Positions 23,387-31,765 of a stretch of DNA of 64,000 nt are shown here, piece by piece. The stretch is from assembly GCA_963830725.1 (NCBI GenBank), contig CAWHNO010000017.1, forward strand, positions 124,001 through 188,000, read 5' to 3'. This DNA comes from DASSUW01 sp963830725. Its GTDB lineage: Bacteria > Actinomycetota > Thermoleophilia > Solirubrobacterales > Solirubrobacteraceae. A program made the translations under genes and the position numbers. The notes under the pieces were generated by a model. That model did not search any database, was not told where the DNA came from, and saw only the letters and a program-made list of their open reading frames with translations. Every line of letters starts with the position of its first letter. Position 1 is the first letter of the stretch.

Positions 23387-24430
23387 ATGACGGGCCCGAT
23401 CCTGGTCACCGGCGGCGCCGGCTTCATCGGCTCGCACGTGGTCGACGCGCTGCTCACCGCGGGCCACGAGGTTCGCGTGCTCGACATGCTGCTCCCGGCC
23501 GCTCACCGCGAGCGCCCCGACTACGTGGACTCGCGCGCCGAGTGGATCGAGGGCGACGTCCGGGACGCGCACACGGTCGCCGCCGCGGTGGCCGGCGTGG
23601 CGGCCGTGAGCCATCAGGCCGCGATGGTCGGCCTCGGCACCGACATCGGCGACGTCGCCGACTACGTCGCCCACAACGACTTCGGGACGGCCGTCCTGCT
23701 GCACGCGCTCGCGGACCGCGGCTTCACCGGCCCGTTCGTCCTCGCCTCCAGCATGGTCGTCTACGGCGAGGGCCGCTACGAGTGCAGACAGCATGGCGTC
23801 GTCCGGCCGCCGCCGCGCGCGCCAGAGGACCTCGACGCCGGCCGCTTCGAGCCGCCGTGCCCGGTCTGCGGACACGAGCTCGAGCCGCGAGCCGTGCCGG
23901 AGGACGCCCCGCCCGACCCGCGCAACGTCTACGCCGCCACCAAGCTCGCCCAGGAGCACCTGTGCGCCTCGTTCGCCCGCGAGACGGGCGCGACCGTCAC
24001 GGCGCTGCGCTACCACAACGTCTACGGTCCGCGGATGCCCCGCGACACGCCGTACGCCGGCGTGGCGAGCATCTTCCGGTCGGCGCTGGCGGCCGGAAGC
24101 GCGCCGCGCGTGTTCGAGGACGGCGGCCAGCGGCGCGACTTCATCCACGTGCGCGACGTCGCACGCGCCAACCTCCTCGCGCTGCGCGAGACCGTGCCGG
24201 GCGCGTTCAACGTGGCCAGCGGAACGCCGCGCACGGTGCTCGAGATGGCGCAGGCGCTCACGCGCGCCTTCGACGGGCCCGATCCCGTCGTCACCGGCGA
24301 GTGGCGGGCGGGCGACGTACGGCACGTGTTCGCATCCGCGCAGCAGGCGGCCGACCGGCTCGGCTTCACCGCAGCGGAGGACTTCGACGCCGGCATGCGC
24401 GAGTTCGCGGCCGCGCCGCTGAGGGCATAG
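23387..24430 (+). CDS. NAD-dependent sugar-nucleotide epimerase/dehydratase
   Basis: The 347-residue extended SDR begins GPILVTGGAGFIGSHVVDAL (NAD-binding GxxGxxG) and has ASSMVVYGEG, the catalytic YAATK, and YHNVYGPRMP. Between strand and catalytic motif is an insertion with four cysteines (ECRQ.., PPCPVCGHE), which may bind zinc and is seen in one branch of the family. The substrate is probably a UDP- or dTDP-sugar. TACGGT ends eight bases before the ATG. It is followed nine bases later by a PfkB kinase. Confidence 0.85.
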   Translation: MTGPILVTGGAGFIGSHVVDALLTAGHEVRVLDMLLPAAHRERPDYVDSRAEWIEGDVRDAHTVAAAVAGVAAVSHQAAMVGLGTDIGDVADYVAHNDFGTAVLLHALADRGFTGPFVLASSMVVYGEGRYECRQHGVVRPPPRAPEDLDAGRFEPPCPVCGHELEPRAVPEDAPPDPRNVYAATKLAQEHLCASFARETGATVTALRYHNVYGPRMPRDTPYAGVASIFRSALAAGSAPRVFEDGGQRRDFIHVRDVARANLLALRETVPGAFNVASGTPRTVLEMAQALTRAFDGPDPVVTGEWRAGDVRHVFASAQQAADRLGFTAAEDFDAGMREFAAAPLRA

Positions 24431-24438
24431 GTCCAGCG

Positions 24439-25272
24439 ATGACCCGAGTCGCCGTCGTCGGCCACGTCGAATGGATCGAGTTCGCCCGCGTGCCGCATGT
24501 GCCCGCGCCCGGCGAGATCCTGCACGCGACGGAGTGGTGGGAGGAGGCCGGTGGCGGGGGCGCGGTCGCAGCGGTGCAGCTCGCCAAGCTCGCGGGCGGC
24601 GCCGAGTTCTTCACCGCCCTGGCGCAGGACGAGAACGGCCGCCGCGCCAAGGAGCGGCTCGAGGAGCTCGGCGTGACCGTCTACGCCGCGCCACGTGAGG
24701 GCGCCCAGCGGCGCGGCTTCGTCCACCTCGACGACGACCACGAGCGCACGATCACCATCCTCGGCGAGCGGATCGTCGCGCACGGCGACGACGACCTGCC
24801 GTGGGATCGCCTCGACGGCGTCGACGCCGTCTACTTCACCGGCGGCGACGTCGGCGCGCTCCAGCAGGCCCGCCGCGCCCGCAAGCTGGTCGCCACGCCG
24901 CGCGCCTTCGACACGCTGCGCGCGTCGCGCATCAACCTCGACGCGCTGGTGCGCTCGGCCAAGGACCCGGGAGAGCAGCAGGCCGAGGAGCACCTCGACC
25001 CGGCGCCCGACCTCGTGGTCTCGACCGCCGGCAAGGAGGGCGGCGAGTGGATGGCGGAGGACCGCACCGGCGGCACCTGGAAGGCCGCGCGACTGCCCGG
25101 TCCGCCGCAGGACTCCTACGGCGCCGGCGACTCCTTCGCGGCCGGGCTCACGTTCGCGCTCGGCGCGGACCTGCCGGTCGAGAAGGCGCTCGAGATCGCC
25201 TCCCGCTGCGGCGCCCACAAGCTCGCGGGCCGCGGGGCCTACGACGGCCAGCTCACCGCGGCGGATCTGTGA
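24439..25272 (+). CDS. PfkB family carbohydrate kinase
   Basis: The 277-residue protein shows the ribokinase fold: VAVVGHVEWIEFARVPHVPA, the GG(G)GA motif in EAGGGGAVAAVQLAKLAGGA and the C-terminal signature DSYGAGDSFAAGLTFALG with the catalytic Asp. It phosphorylates a sugar or nucleoside of unknown identity. It follows the epimerase in one transcription unit. Its last 20 bases overlap the convergent alcohol dehydrogenase gene. Confidence 0.88.
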   Translation: MTRVAVVGHVEWIEFARVPHVPAPGEILHATEWWEEAGGGGAVAAVQLAKLAGGAEFFTALAQDENGRRAKERLEELGVTVYAAPREGAQRRGFVHLDDDHERTITILGERIVAHGDDDLPWDRLDGVDAVYFTGGDVGALQQARRARKLVATPRAFDTLRASRINLDALVRSAKDPGEQQAEEHLDPAPDLVVSTAGKEGGEWMAEDRTGGTWKAARLPGPPQDSYGAGDSFAAGLTFALGADLPVEKALEIASRCGAHKLAGRGAYDGQLTAADL

Positions 25273-26221
25273 CGCGCACGACCGCGGCGCCCTCGATCCG
25301 CCCGTCGCGCAGCAGCTCGAGCGCCTGCTCGGCCTCGTCGAGGGCGAATTCCCTCACGGTGGTGCGGACCGGGACCTGAGGCGCCAGCGCGAGGAACTCC
25401 TCGGCGTCGGCGCGCGTGAGGTTGGCGACCGAGCGCAGGACGCGCTCCTCCCACAGCTCGCGATACGGGATCGAGGGGATGTCGGACATGTGGATGCCCG
25501 CGCACACCACGCTGCCACCCGGCGCCGTGGCGCGCAGGGCGGCCGGGACGAGCTCGCCGACCGGGGCGAAGATGATCGCCGCGTCGAGCGGCTCGGGCCC
25601 GGGCGCCATCGCGTCGCCGGCCCATTCGGCGCCCAGCGAGAGCGCGAGCATCTGTGCGGCCGAGTCGTCGGCGCGGGTGAAGGCGAACACGCGCCGGCCC
25701 TCGTGCACGGCCACCTGGCAGACGATGTGGGCGGCGGCGCCGAAGCCGTAGAGACCGAGCCGCACCCCGTCGCCTGCCAGCCGCAGCGCGCGGTGGCCGA
25801 TCAGCCCACCGCACAGCAGCGGCGCGACCTCGAGGTCGCTCATCCCGTCCGGGAGCGGGAAGCAGAAGCGCTCGTCGGCGACCGCGTACTCGGCGTAGCC
25901 GCCGTCGACGTCGCGGCCGGTGAAGCGCGCGCGCCGGCACAGGTTCTCGCGGCCGGTCTTGCAGTATTCGCATGCGCCGCACGTCCACGCCAGCCACGGC
26001 ACGCCGACCCGGCGGCCGTCCTGGTCGACACCGACGATCTGGTGGCCGAGGATCAGCGGCAGGTGGCCGGGCTCGAGCTCGCCGTCGCGCAGGTGCAGGT
26101 CGGTGCGGCAGACGCCGCAGGCGCGCACCTGGAGCAGGAGCTCGCCGCTGCGGGCCCGCGGTTCGGGCACCGAGGCCGCCCGCAACGCCCGACCCGGCTG
26201 CTCCAGCACCATCGCGCGCAC
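25253..26221 (-). CDS. Zinc-dependent alcohol dehydrogenase (AdhA-like)
   Basis: The 322-residue MDR enzyme has the catalytic zinc region VRACGVCRTDLHLRDGEL and LGHQIVG, the structural zinc cysteines CGACEYCKTGRENLC, and a NAD(P) fold with LGLYGFGAAAHIVCQVAV. The GFGAAAH pattern and HMSDIPSIPYRELWEER tail match the AdhA-like zinc alcohol dehydrogenases of actinobacteria and rhizobia. It interconverts alcohols and aldehydes; the real substrate is unknown. GTG 26221 (VRAMVLEQPG) is chosen over ATG 26212 by similarity. It lies downstream of the sucrase-ferredoxin and SBP56 genes on the same strand. Confidence 0.85.
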   Translation of the reverse strand: MRAMVLEQPGRALRAASVPEPRARSGELLLQVRACGVCRTDLHLRDGELEPGHLPLILGHQIVGVDQDGRRVGVPWLAWTCGACEYCKTGRENLCRRARFTGRDVDGGYAEYAVADERFCFPLPDGMSDLEVAPLLCGGLIGHRALRLAGDGVRLGLYGFGAAAHIVCQVAVHEGRRVFAFTRADDSAAQMLALSLGAEWAGDAMAPGPEPLDAAIIFAPVGELVPAALRATAPGGSVVCAGIHMSDIPSIPYRELWEERVLRSVANLTRADAEEFLALAPQVPVRTTVREFALDEAEQALELLRDGRIEGAAVVRVTDPPR

Positions 26222-26252
26222 GGCCGCCCCTACGACTCGTTGCCCCGGCCGC

Positions 26253-27128
26253 TCATGCCGCGCGATCGACGGCGACGAGGTCGGCGAGCTCGTACGCGGG
26301 CACGGCCTCGGGCTCGTCGCCGCACGAGATCGGCCGCGGCTCTGCCTCCCGGCGCGCCACGACCGCGCGGAACGTGGCCCCGTCGCGGACGCGCAGCGTG
26401 ACGACCGCGTCGTCAACGGCGACGACGGCGAGGTCGTCGAGCCCGCGCAGCTCGAGCCGCCGGCGGACGAGCACGTCGGCGGCCTGCGCCGCGGGCGCGT
26501 CCCCGGCCCGCCCGCGCAGGTGCTCGAGCGCGATCTGACCCGCCTCCAGCGCGGCGACGATCTCGGGGCCGCGGGCAGCGGGCACACGGCCGAAGCAGAG
26601 CCCGTGCGGGAAGGTCAGGAACGTGGCCGCGAAGCGGTGGCCGCCGATGTGGCCGATCTCCCACGTGTCCTCCGGCCACCGGGCCCGCACGGCGCGCGCG
26701 AGCGGCCGCCCGCGGCGCGCGCAGCAGGGGTCCCGCTTGCCGTGCGTGCAGCAGAGGTACAGCGGCCGTTCCCAGCGGAGCCCGGGCTCGCGCTCGCTCA
26801 GATCGAGCTCCAGCACCTCGGCCGGGTCGCGCAGCTCGTGGCGCTCGATCCACGGGTCCTCGCGGCGCGTGTCGGCGAGGAAGCAGGAGCGCGTCTCCAG
26901 CGCCGCGCGGCGCGAGCTGCGCCGGATCAGGTGCACCTTCACGCCCGTCTCGTCGGCGAGCGCCAGCAGCTCGCGACCGAGCCCCACGTCGAGGTCGGAG
27001 TGGGTGACGGCGTTGCGCCCCGTCCACGGGCCGGGCTGCTCGAGCAGCAGGAAGCGCCGCGCCTTCGGCGCAGTGGCCGCGAGGTCCTCGCCGAGCCGCT
27101 CGGCGAGGACGGAGCAGGCCTCGGTCAC
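26253..27128 (-). CDS. Sucrase/ferredoxin-like (thioredoxin-like 2Fe-2S) protein
   Basis: The 291-residue protein matches the Suc_Fer-like family: ATAPKARRFLLLEQPGPW near the start, and LYLCCTHGKRDPCCARRGRP with WEIGHIGGHRFAATFLTFPH and GLCFGRV. The cysteines CCTHG...CC and a later C give the thioredoxin-like ferredoxin cluster site. Such proteins are thought to carry electrons; no substrate is known. The GTG start overlaps the stop of the membrane gene (GTGA). It is in a minus-strand run SBP56 - membrane protein - this gene - ADH. Confidence 0.8.
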   Translation of the reverse strand: MTEACSVLAERLGEDLAATAPKARRFLLLEQPGPWTGRNAVTHSDLDVGLGRELLALADETGVKVHLIRRSSRRAALETRSCFLADTRREDPWIERHELRDPAEVLELDLSEREPGLRWERPLYLCCTHGKRDPCCARRGRPLARAVRARWPEDTWEIGHIGGHRFAATFLTFPHGLCFGRVPAARGPEIVAALEAGQIALEHLRGRAGDAPAAQAADVLVRRRLELRGLDDLAVVAVDDAVVTLRVRDGATFRAVVARREAEPRPISCGDEPEAVPAYELADLVAVDRAA

Positions 27129-27766
27129 GTGAACAGGGTTAGCACTCCGGCCAGCACGAAGGCGCCCGCCCAGACGCCGTCGAGGTTGATCCAGGCCTTG
27201 CGCAGGACCGCGACGCCGAGCTTGTCGTACACCAGCAGCGCCACGACGGCCATCACCGCGACCATCGCGCCCACATGCAGGAGCAGCCCGAGCGCGCCCG
27301 TCAGCAGCTCGACGCCGCCGCCGGCCGCCTCCAGCGCGTGGTCGTGCGCCGCCGCCTGCGAGGCCGCGCCGCCGATCAGCAGCGGCGCCACCATCAGCCC
27401 GGCGCCGTGCGCGCTCGACATCAGGAACGACCACCACGCGAGCTCGCGCCGGTTGACGCGCATCGTCGTCCAGCGGAAGTGCGCGCGCGGCTTGGCGAAG
27501 CGGAAGATCCCGAACAGGATCAGCGCGATGCCCGCCGCCAGCCGCAGCACGGACGGGTCGGTCAGCAGCCCGAGGCCGAGCACCGCCGCCGCCACCAGCA
27601 CGAGCGACAGCTCGTGGCCGATGGCGATCGGCGGCAGCGCCCGCAGCACGGCCCGGCGGTCTCGGTCCTGCATCCCGAGCGCGACCGCGAACAGCCAGCC
27701 CATCGCGGGATTGAGCCCGTGATAGGCGCCGAGCGCCGCGATCACCAGCAGCGCCCAGAGGTCCAT
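27125..27766 (-). CDS. Six-helix membrane protein, weakly NiCoT-like
   Basis: The 213-residue protein has about six hydrophobic helices. The first carries LVIAALGAYHGLNPAMGWLF and a later one PPIAIGHELSLVLVAAAVLG and SSAHGAGLMVAPLLIGG, with histidines inside helices as in metal transporters of the nickel/cobalt type. A loop AASQAAAHDHALEAAGG adds more histidines. Substrate is unknown; copper or nickel supply to the neighbouring SBP56 enzyme is a guess. It begins one base from the SBP56 stop and its own stop overlaps the sucrase-ferredoxin start. Confidence 0.6.
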   Translation of the reverse strand: MDLWALLVIAALGAYHGLNPAMGWLFAVALGMQDRDRRAVLRALPPIAIGHELSLVLVAAAVLGLGLLTDPSVLRLAAGIALILFGIFRFAKPRAHFRWTTMRVNRRELAWWSFLMSSAHGAGLMVAPLLIGGAASQAAAHDHALEAAGGGVELLTGALGLLLHVGAMVAVMAVVALLVYDKLGVAVLRKAWINLDGVWAGAFVLAGVLTLFT

Positions 27767-27767
27767 G

Positions 27768-29141
27768 TCAGTCGGGGAAGCAATAGGAGTCCGAGGAGGC
27801 GTCGCCGCCCTGGAGGCGGACCTGGTGCGGCCGCTCGCCGGAGAACTCGACGAACAGGTCCGGGTCGAGCGTCAGCGAGCCGTCCTCGCCGGCGTCGAGC
27901 CTGACCAGCCAGCCGTCGATGCCCTCCGGGTAGAACTGCACGTCCCAGGCGGCGTAGAGCGAGTTGGTGAGGTAGACGCGGCGGCCGTCGCGGCTCACCT
28001 CGACCATCTGCGGGCCGCCGTTCAAGGGCCCGCCGGCCGGGTGCGCGGCGCGCTCGACGATGCCGCCCAGCCGCACCGAGCCCGTCTCGCGCGGCTGCCG
28101 CGGGTTGGAGACGTCGAAGCGCTTGAGCTCGCCGGTGCCCCAGCACGACACGTAGAGGCTGCGGTCGTCGACCGACAGCGCGATGTCGGTGATCAGCGGC
28201 GGCACGGCGCCGAACGGCTGCAGGATCGGCGGGAGCTGCTCGGCCTCGGCCGGCTCGGGAGCGATCGAGATCACCTTCTCGGCGCTCACGCGGCCGTCGT
28301 CGCCGCGCTCCCACAGCCAGATCGAGGCCGTCAGGTCGGCGGTCGAGGTCACCACGCCGACGAACCCGTACGCCTTCGAGGGGTCGTGCGCGGGGCGCAG
28401 CTCGAGCACCATCTGGTGCTCGGGGCCGAGGTCGATCTCCTGCGTGTGGCGGCGCGTCTTGAGGTTGAAGACGTGCAGCTTGTGGCCGTACTTGTTGCCC
28501 AGCAGCAGCTCGCCGACGAGCCCGTCCTCGACCATGTTCGGGGTGCCCCACTCGCTGGTGATCACCGTGTCGTGGTTGAGGTGCCACCAGAAGTCGTAGG
28601 CCAGCTCCTGCGTGCCGCGGTCGTCCTCCCACGCGCCCTTGACCGAGAAGTCGTCGTGGTCGAGCAGGAAGATGCCGCCCGGCCCGTCGCCCTCGGGGTT
28701 GCCGAGCGCCGAGACGTAGATCCCGTCGGGCCCGCAGTGGACGGTGTGCGGGCGGCTGTAGCCGGCCTTGCGCGCGATCTCGTCCGCCTCGATCACCTTG
28801 ACGAGCTTGGGCGAGCGCGGGTCATCCTTGACGTCGAGGACATGGATGCGCGAGGAGCGCAGGCCGGGGACGAGCAGATAGCGGCGCTCGACGTGCGGGT
28901 GCGGCGCCCACGGGCACAGCGCGGAAGAGCAGGCGTTCCAGCCGAAGTGGTGCAGCTCGTCGCCCGTGTTGGGCATGTCGAACCGGCCCACGAACTCACC
29001 GGACTCGAGGTCGAGCACGTTGATCGCGTCCGGCGAGCTGTCCGTGTTGAGCGTCGCCACGTAGGCGAGCGTCTCCGGCGGCGCCTGCGCCGCGCTGCCG
29101 GGGGACGGGTAGAAGCTCGGATCGGGCGTCCAGCGAGCCAT
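27768..29141 (-). CDS. SBP56/methanethiol oxidase (selenium-binding protein family)
   Basis: The 457-residue protein shows the SELENBP1 family throughout: LAYVATLNTDSSPDAINVLD, GDELHHFGWNACSSALCPWA (His and Cys residues of the putative copper site), GYSRPHTVHCGPDGIYVSAL, FWWHLNHDTVITSEWGTP, DIALSVDDRSLYVSCWGTGE and GGPQMVEVSRDGRRVYLTNS. Family members oxidise methanethiol to formaldehyde, sulfide and H2O2. There is no signal peptide, so it is cytosolic, unlike the exported MtoX of Hyphomicrobium. The ATG 29141 is chosen by similarity. It heads a four-gene minus-strand run. Confidence 0.92.
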   Translation of the reverse strand: MARWTPDPSFYPSPGSAAQAPPETLAYVATLNTDSSPDAINVLDLESGEFVGRFDMPNTGDELHHFGWNACSSALCPWAPHPHVERRYLLVPGLRSSRIHVLDVKDDPRSPKLVKVIEADEIARKAGYSRPHTVHCGPDGIYVSALGNPEGDGPGGIFLLDHDDFSVKGAWEDDRGTQELAYDFWWHLNHDTVITSEWGTPNMVEDGLVGELLLGNKYGHKLHVFNLKTRRHTQEIDLGPEHQMVLELRPAHDPSKAYGFVGVVTSTADLTASIWLWERGDDGRVSAEKVISIAPEPAEAEQLPPILQPFGAVPPLITDIALSVDDRSLYVSCWGTGELKRFDVSNPRQPRETGSVRLGGIVERAAHPAGGPLNGGPQMVEVSRDGRRVYLTNSLYAAWDVQFYPEGIDGWLVRLDAGEDGSLTLDPDLFVEFSGERPHQVRLQGGDASSDSYCFPD

Positions 29142-29192
29142 GGAACCTCCTCGACGGGTCGGTTCCCGCAATCTAACGAAGCCCTGGCGGCT

Positions 29193-29486
29193 TTAGCGTC
29201 TTTTGACGGGCGCGCGCGCTGGAACCGGCTCGGGCACGCCGCGCCGGCTTGTGCCGGGGGCGGGGCGCAGCTCGCCGCCGTGGTCGCGGCGGCGCGTCGG
29301 CCACGGCGAGGCGTCCGGCAGCGGCAGCCGCAGGCCGCCCGACGGGCCCTTGGGCGTGTCCGGTTCCGGCGCGTTGCCTCCGCCGCCGCGGCCGTCGTCC
29401 GCGTCGTCGTCGTCATCGCGCAGCCGGAAGAACCAGATCAGCCAGACGATCAGCGCCCCGATGTCGAAGACCCGGAGTCCGACCAT
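29193..29486 (-). CDS. Small single-helix membrane protein with acidic stretch
   Basis: The 97-residue protein has one N-terminal helix, MVGLRVFDIGALIVWLIWFF, followed by RLRDDDDDADDGRGGGG and a Pro/Arg-rich tail (GLRLPLPDASPWPTRRRDHGG). GGAGG precedes the ATG at 29486 by about ten bases, which decides this start. I recall similar small proteins next to NudC in related actinobacteria but know no function. Confidence 0.55.
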   Translation of the reverse strand: MVGLRVFDIGALIVWLIWFFRLRDDDDDADDGRGGGGNAPEPDTPKGPSGGLRLPLPDASPWPTRRRDHGGELRPAPGTSRRGVPEPVPARAPVKRR

Positions 29487-29523
29487 GAAGATCCACCCCT
29501 CCAGTGTCACCTCACCACGCAGG

Positions 29524-30468
29524 CTAGCGCTGCAACCACACCTCCAGCAACCGCCTCGCGATCGCAAAGCGTGGCGGCACGCCAAGTGGGCCCTCTCGAT
29601 CCTCGACGGCGGCGGCCACGTCGGCGCGCGTGAACCAGCGGACGTCCTCCAGCTCCTCGTCGATCCTGCGCGGCTCGCCGGCGATCCACGGCGCCGTGAA
29701 GCCGAGCATCAGCGAGCTGGGGAACGGCCACGGCTGCGACGCGACGTACACGGGCGGACCGACCTCGACGCCCGCCTCCTCGCGCACCTCGCGCGCGACG
29801 GCCTCCTCGAGGCTCTCGCCGGGCTCGACGAAGCCGGCCAGCGCGGAGTAGCGGCCCTTCGGCCAGCTCGGCTGGCGCCCCAGCAGCACCCGGTCGCCGT
29901 CGGTGACGAGCATGATCACCACCGGATCGGTGCGCGGGTGGTGCTCGGCGCCGCAGCGGCCGCAGCGGCGGACGACCCCGCCCTCGGCGACGGCGGTCGG
30001 GGCGCCGCAGACCGAGCAGTGCCGGTGGCGGCGGTGCCAGTTGACGAGCGCGGCGGCGTGCGCGGCCAGACCGCCGTCGGCCTGGGGGAGGGTGGCCGCG
30101 GCCGCGCGCAGGCCGATCGCGCGGGTGCCGGTGGCGGCGTCCGGCGTGCCCTCGCCATGGGCCGCGAGCGCGGTCCAGCGCTGATCGGCGGCGGAGACCG
30201 GGACGGCGCCGGCCCGTGCTCCGTCGGCGTCGACGGCGAAGACCGGCCCCGTGGCGTCGAGGCCCAGCAGCAGCGGCTCGCCGGCATCGAGCGCGGCGAG
30301 CGGCAGCAGCGCGAGCCGAGGCTCGTCGCCCCCGGTCACGTGGACCCCGGCGTCGTCGGTCAGCACCGCGCGCGCGTCCGGGCTGGCGGCCTGCTCCGCG
30401 ACCCACTGCGGATCGGTTCGCCGCTCGGCCGCGCGGTCGAGCCGCTCGCCGGTGAACACGATGCCCAT
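29524..30468 (-). CDS. nudC: NAD(+) diphosphatase NudC
   Basis: The 314-residue Nudix hydrolase has the NudC zinc ribbon (CSVCGAPT and CGRCGAEHHPR), the linker RTDPVVIMLVTDGDRVLLGR, the Nudix box GFVEPGESLEEA..REVREEAG and the NudC-specific SQPWPFPSSLMLGF (the SQPWPFPxS array). It cleaves NADH or NAD-capped RNA to NMN and AMP. ATG 30468 (MGIVFTGE) is preferred; ATG 30489 is possible. It is divergent from the MBL gene with at most 19 bp between, so both must have very short or leaderless promoters. Confidence 0.92.
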   Translation of the reverse strand: MGIVFTGERLDRAAERRTDPQWVAEQAASPDARAVLTDDAGVHVTGGDEPRLALLPLAALDAGEPLLLGLDATGPVFAVDADGARAGAVPVSAADQRWTALAAHGEGTPDAATGTRAIGLRAAAATLPQADGGLAAHAAALVNWHRRHRHCSVCGAPTAVAEGGVVRRCGRCGAEHHPRTDPVVIMLVTDGDRVLLGRQPSWPKGRYSALAGFVEPGESLEEAVAREVREEAGVEVGPPVYVASQPWPFPSSLMLGFTAPWIAGEPRRIDEELEDVRWFTRADVAAAVEDREGPLGVPPRFAIARRLLEVWLQR

Positions 30469-30487
30469 CTGGTGGATGATGCCCCGC

Positions 30488-31294
30488 ATGATCCGTCCGC
30501 TGCGCGCCGGTGAGGCGTTCCTCGCCGACATCCGCGCGGCGACGGGCCCGCTCGACCTGTGGTGGCTCGGCCAGAGCGGCTTCCTGGTCGCCTACGGCGG
30601 CCGCCACCTGCTGCTCGACCCGTACCTGTCGGACTCGCTGACGCGCAAGTACGCGGACACCGACAAGCCGCACGTGCGCATGACCGAGCGGGTGATCGAC
30701 CCGTCGCGGCTCGACTTCGTCGACGTCGTGACCGCCTCGCACGCGCACACCGACCACCTCGACCCCGACACGCTGCGTGCGCTACCGGACGCCGTGCTCG
30801 TCGCCCCCGAGGCGCATCGCGAGCTCGCGACCGAGCGGGCGGGGCGGTCGCCGACGGGGATCGACGACGGCCAGACGGTCGAGGCCGGCGGCTTCGAGAT
30901 CACCGCCGTGCCCGCCGCCCATGAGGCGATCGAGCGCGACGCGGCGGGCCGCATGCTGCACCTCGGCTACGTCGTCCGCTGCGGCCCGTTCGCGCTCTAC
31001 CACGCGGGTGACACGGTGCTCTACGAAGGGATGGCGGCGCGCGTGGGCGCCGGGATCGACGTCGCGCTGCTGCCGATCAACGGCCGCGCGCCCGAGCGGC
31101 GCGTGGCCGGCAACCTGCACGGCGAGGAGGCCGCCGCGCTGGCGCACGAGATCGGGGCGCGGCTGGCAGTACCGATGCACTTCGAGATGTTCGAGTTCAA
31201 CACCGAGCCGCCGGACGCCTTCGTGGCCGCCTGCGACCGGCTGGGTCAGCCGTATCGCGTGCTGCGCGCCGGCGAACGGCTCACGCTGCCCTGA
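30488..31294 (+). CDS. MBL-fold metallo-hydrolase (UlaG-like)
   Basis: The 268-residue protein starts with LDLWWLGQSGFLVAYGGRHL and has DPYLSD, the metal motif SHAHTDHLD, VPAAHEA, HAGDTVLYEG and LPINGR plus PMHFEMFEFNTE, a pattern of UlaG-type lactonase-like hydrolases. Substrate unknown. Its last 14 bases overlap the convergent anti-sigma-type ATPase. Confidence 0.85.
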   Translation: MIRPLRAGEAFLADIRAATGPLDLWWLGQSGFLVAYGGRHLLLDPYLSDSLTRKYADTDKPHVRMTERVIDPSRLDFVDVVTASHAHTDHLDPDTLRALPDAVLVAPEAHRELATERAGRSPTGIDDGQTVEAGGFEITAVPAAHEAIERDAAGRMLHLGYVVRCGPFALYHAGDTVLYEGMAARVGAGIDVALLPINGRAPERRVAGNLHGEEAAALAHEIGARLAVPMHFEMFEFNTEPPDAFVAACDRLGQPYRVLRAGERLTLP

Positions 31295-31673
31295 GCAGCG
31301 GGAACGTCATGCAGACCTCGGTCCCCCCGCCGGGCGGCGCCGTGACCGAGAAGCTCTCGGCGAGATTTGCGATCAGCGGCAGCCCGAGTCCGGCGCCCGG
31401 GCTGTCCATGCGCGGCGCCATGCCGCAGCCGTGGTCGCTGACCGTCACCCGCAGCTCATCGCCGTTCCATTCGACGCTGATCGTGAAGGCGCCGGGGCTC
31501 GTCTCGCGGTAGCCGTGGACGACCACGTTGCTGACCGCCTCCGACACCGCCAGGCGTGCGGCTTCCCGCACGGACGCCTCGGCCCCTGCGCGCATGGCGG
31601 CATCCCAGACGGCCCGCCGCGCCGCGCCGACGTGCTCGGGGCGCGCCGGCCAGCTCTGTTCTGAACGCTGCAC
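31281..31673 (-). CDS. Anti-sigma-factor-type serine kinase (HATPase_c_2)
   Basis: The 130-residue protein has the RsbW-like ATPase motifs: ARLAVSEAVSNVVVHGY (N box), VSDHGCGMAPR (G1) and GAGLGLPLIANLAES (G2), ending in FSVTAPPGGGTEVCMTF. Such proteins bind or phosphorylate anti-anti-sigma factors. GTG 31673 is chosen because upstream codons lose similarity. No sigma factor or STAS partner is in the window. The 92-bp gap upstream to the sulfite oxidase gene holds nothing clear. Confidence 0.8.
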   Translation of the reverse strand: MQRSEQSWPARPEHVGAARRAVWDAAMRAGAEASVREAARLAVSEAVSNVVVHGYRETSPGAFTISVEWNGDELRVTVSDHGCGMAPRMDSPGAGLGLPLIANLAESFSVTAPPGGGTEVCMTFPLLRAA

Positions 31674-31765
31674 TCGCCGGTTGCGTACCCGCGTTCGGCG
31701 GCCGCGAACGTGTGGTTGCGCGATCGGGCCAATTCGATGACCTCGCATACGCCGCTGTGGAGTGC

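Noticed and set aside
27765..29633. Long plus-strand ORF opposite SBP56
   Set aside because: Shadow of the SBP56 gene; no start signal or family.
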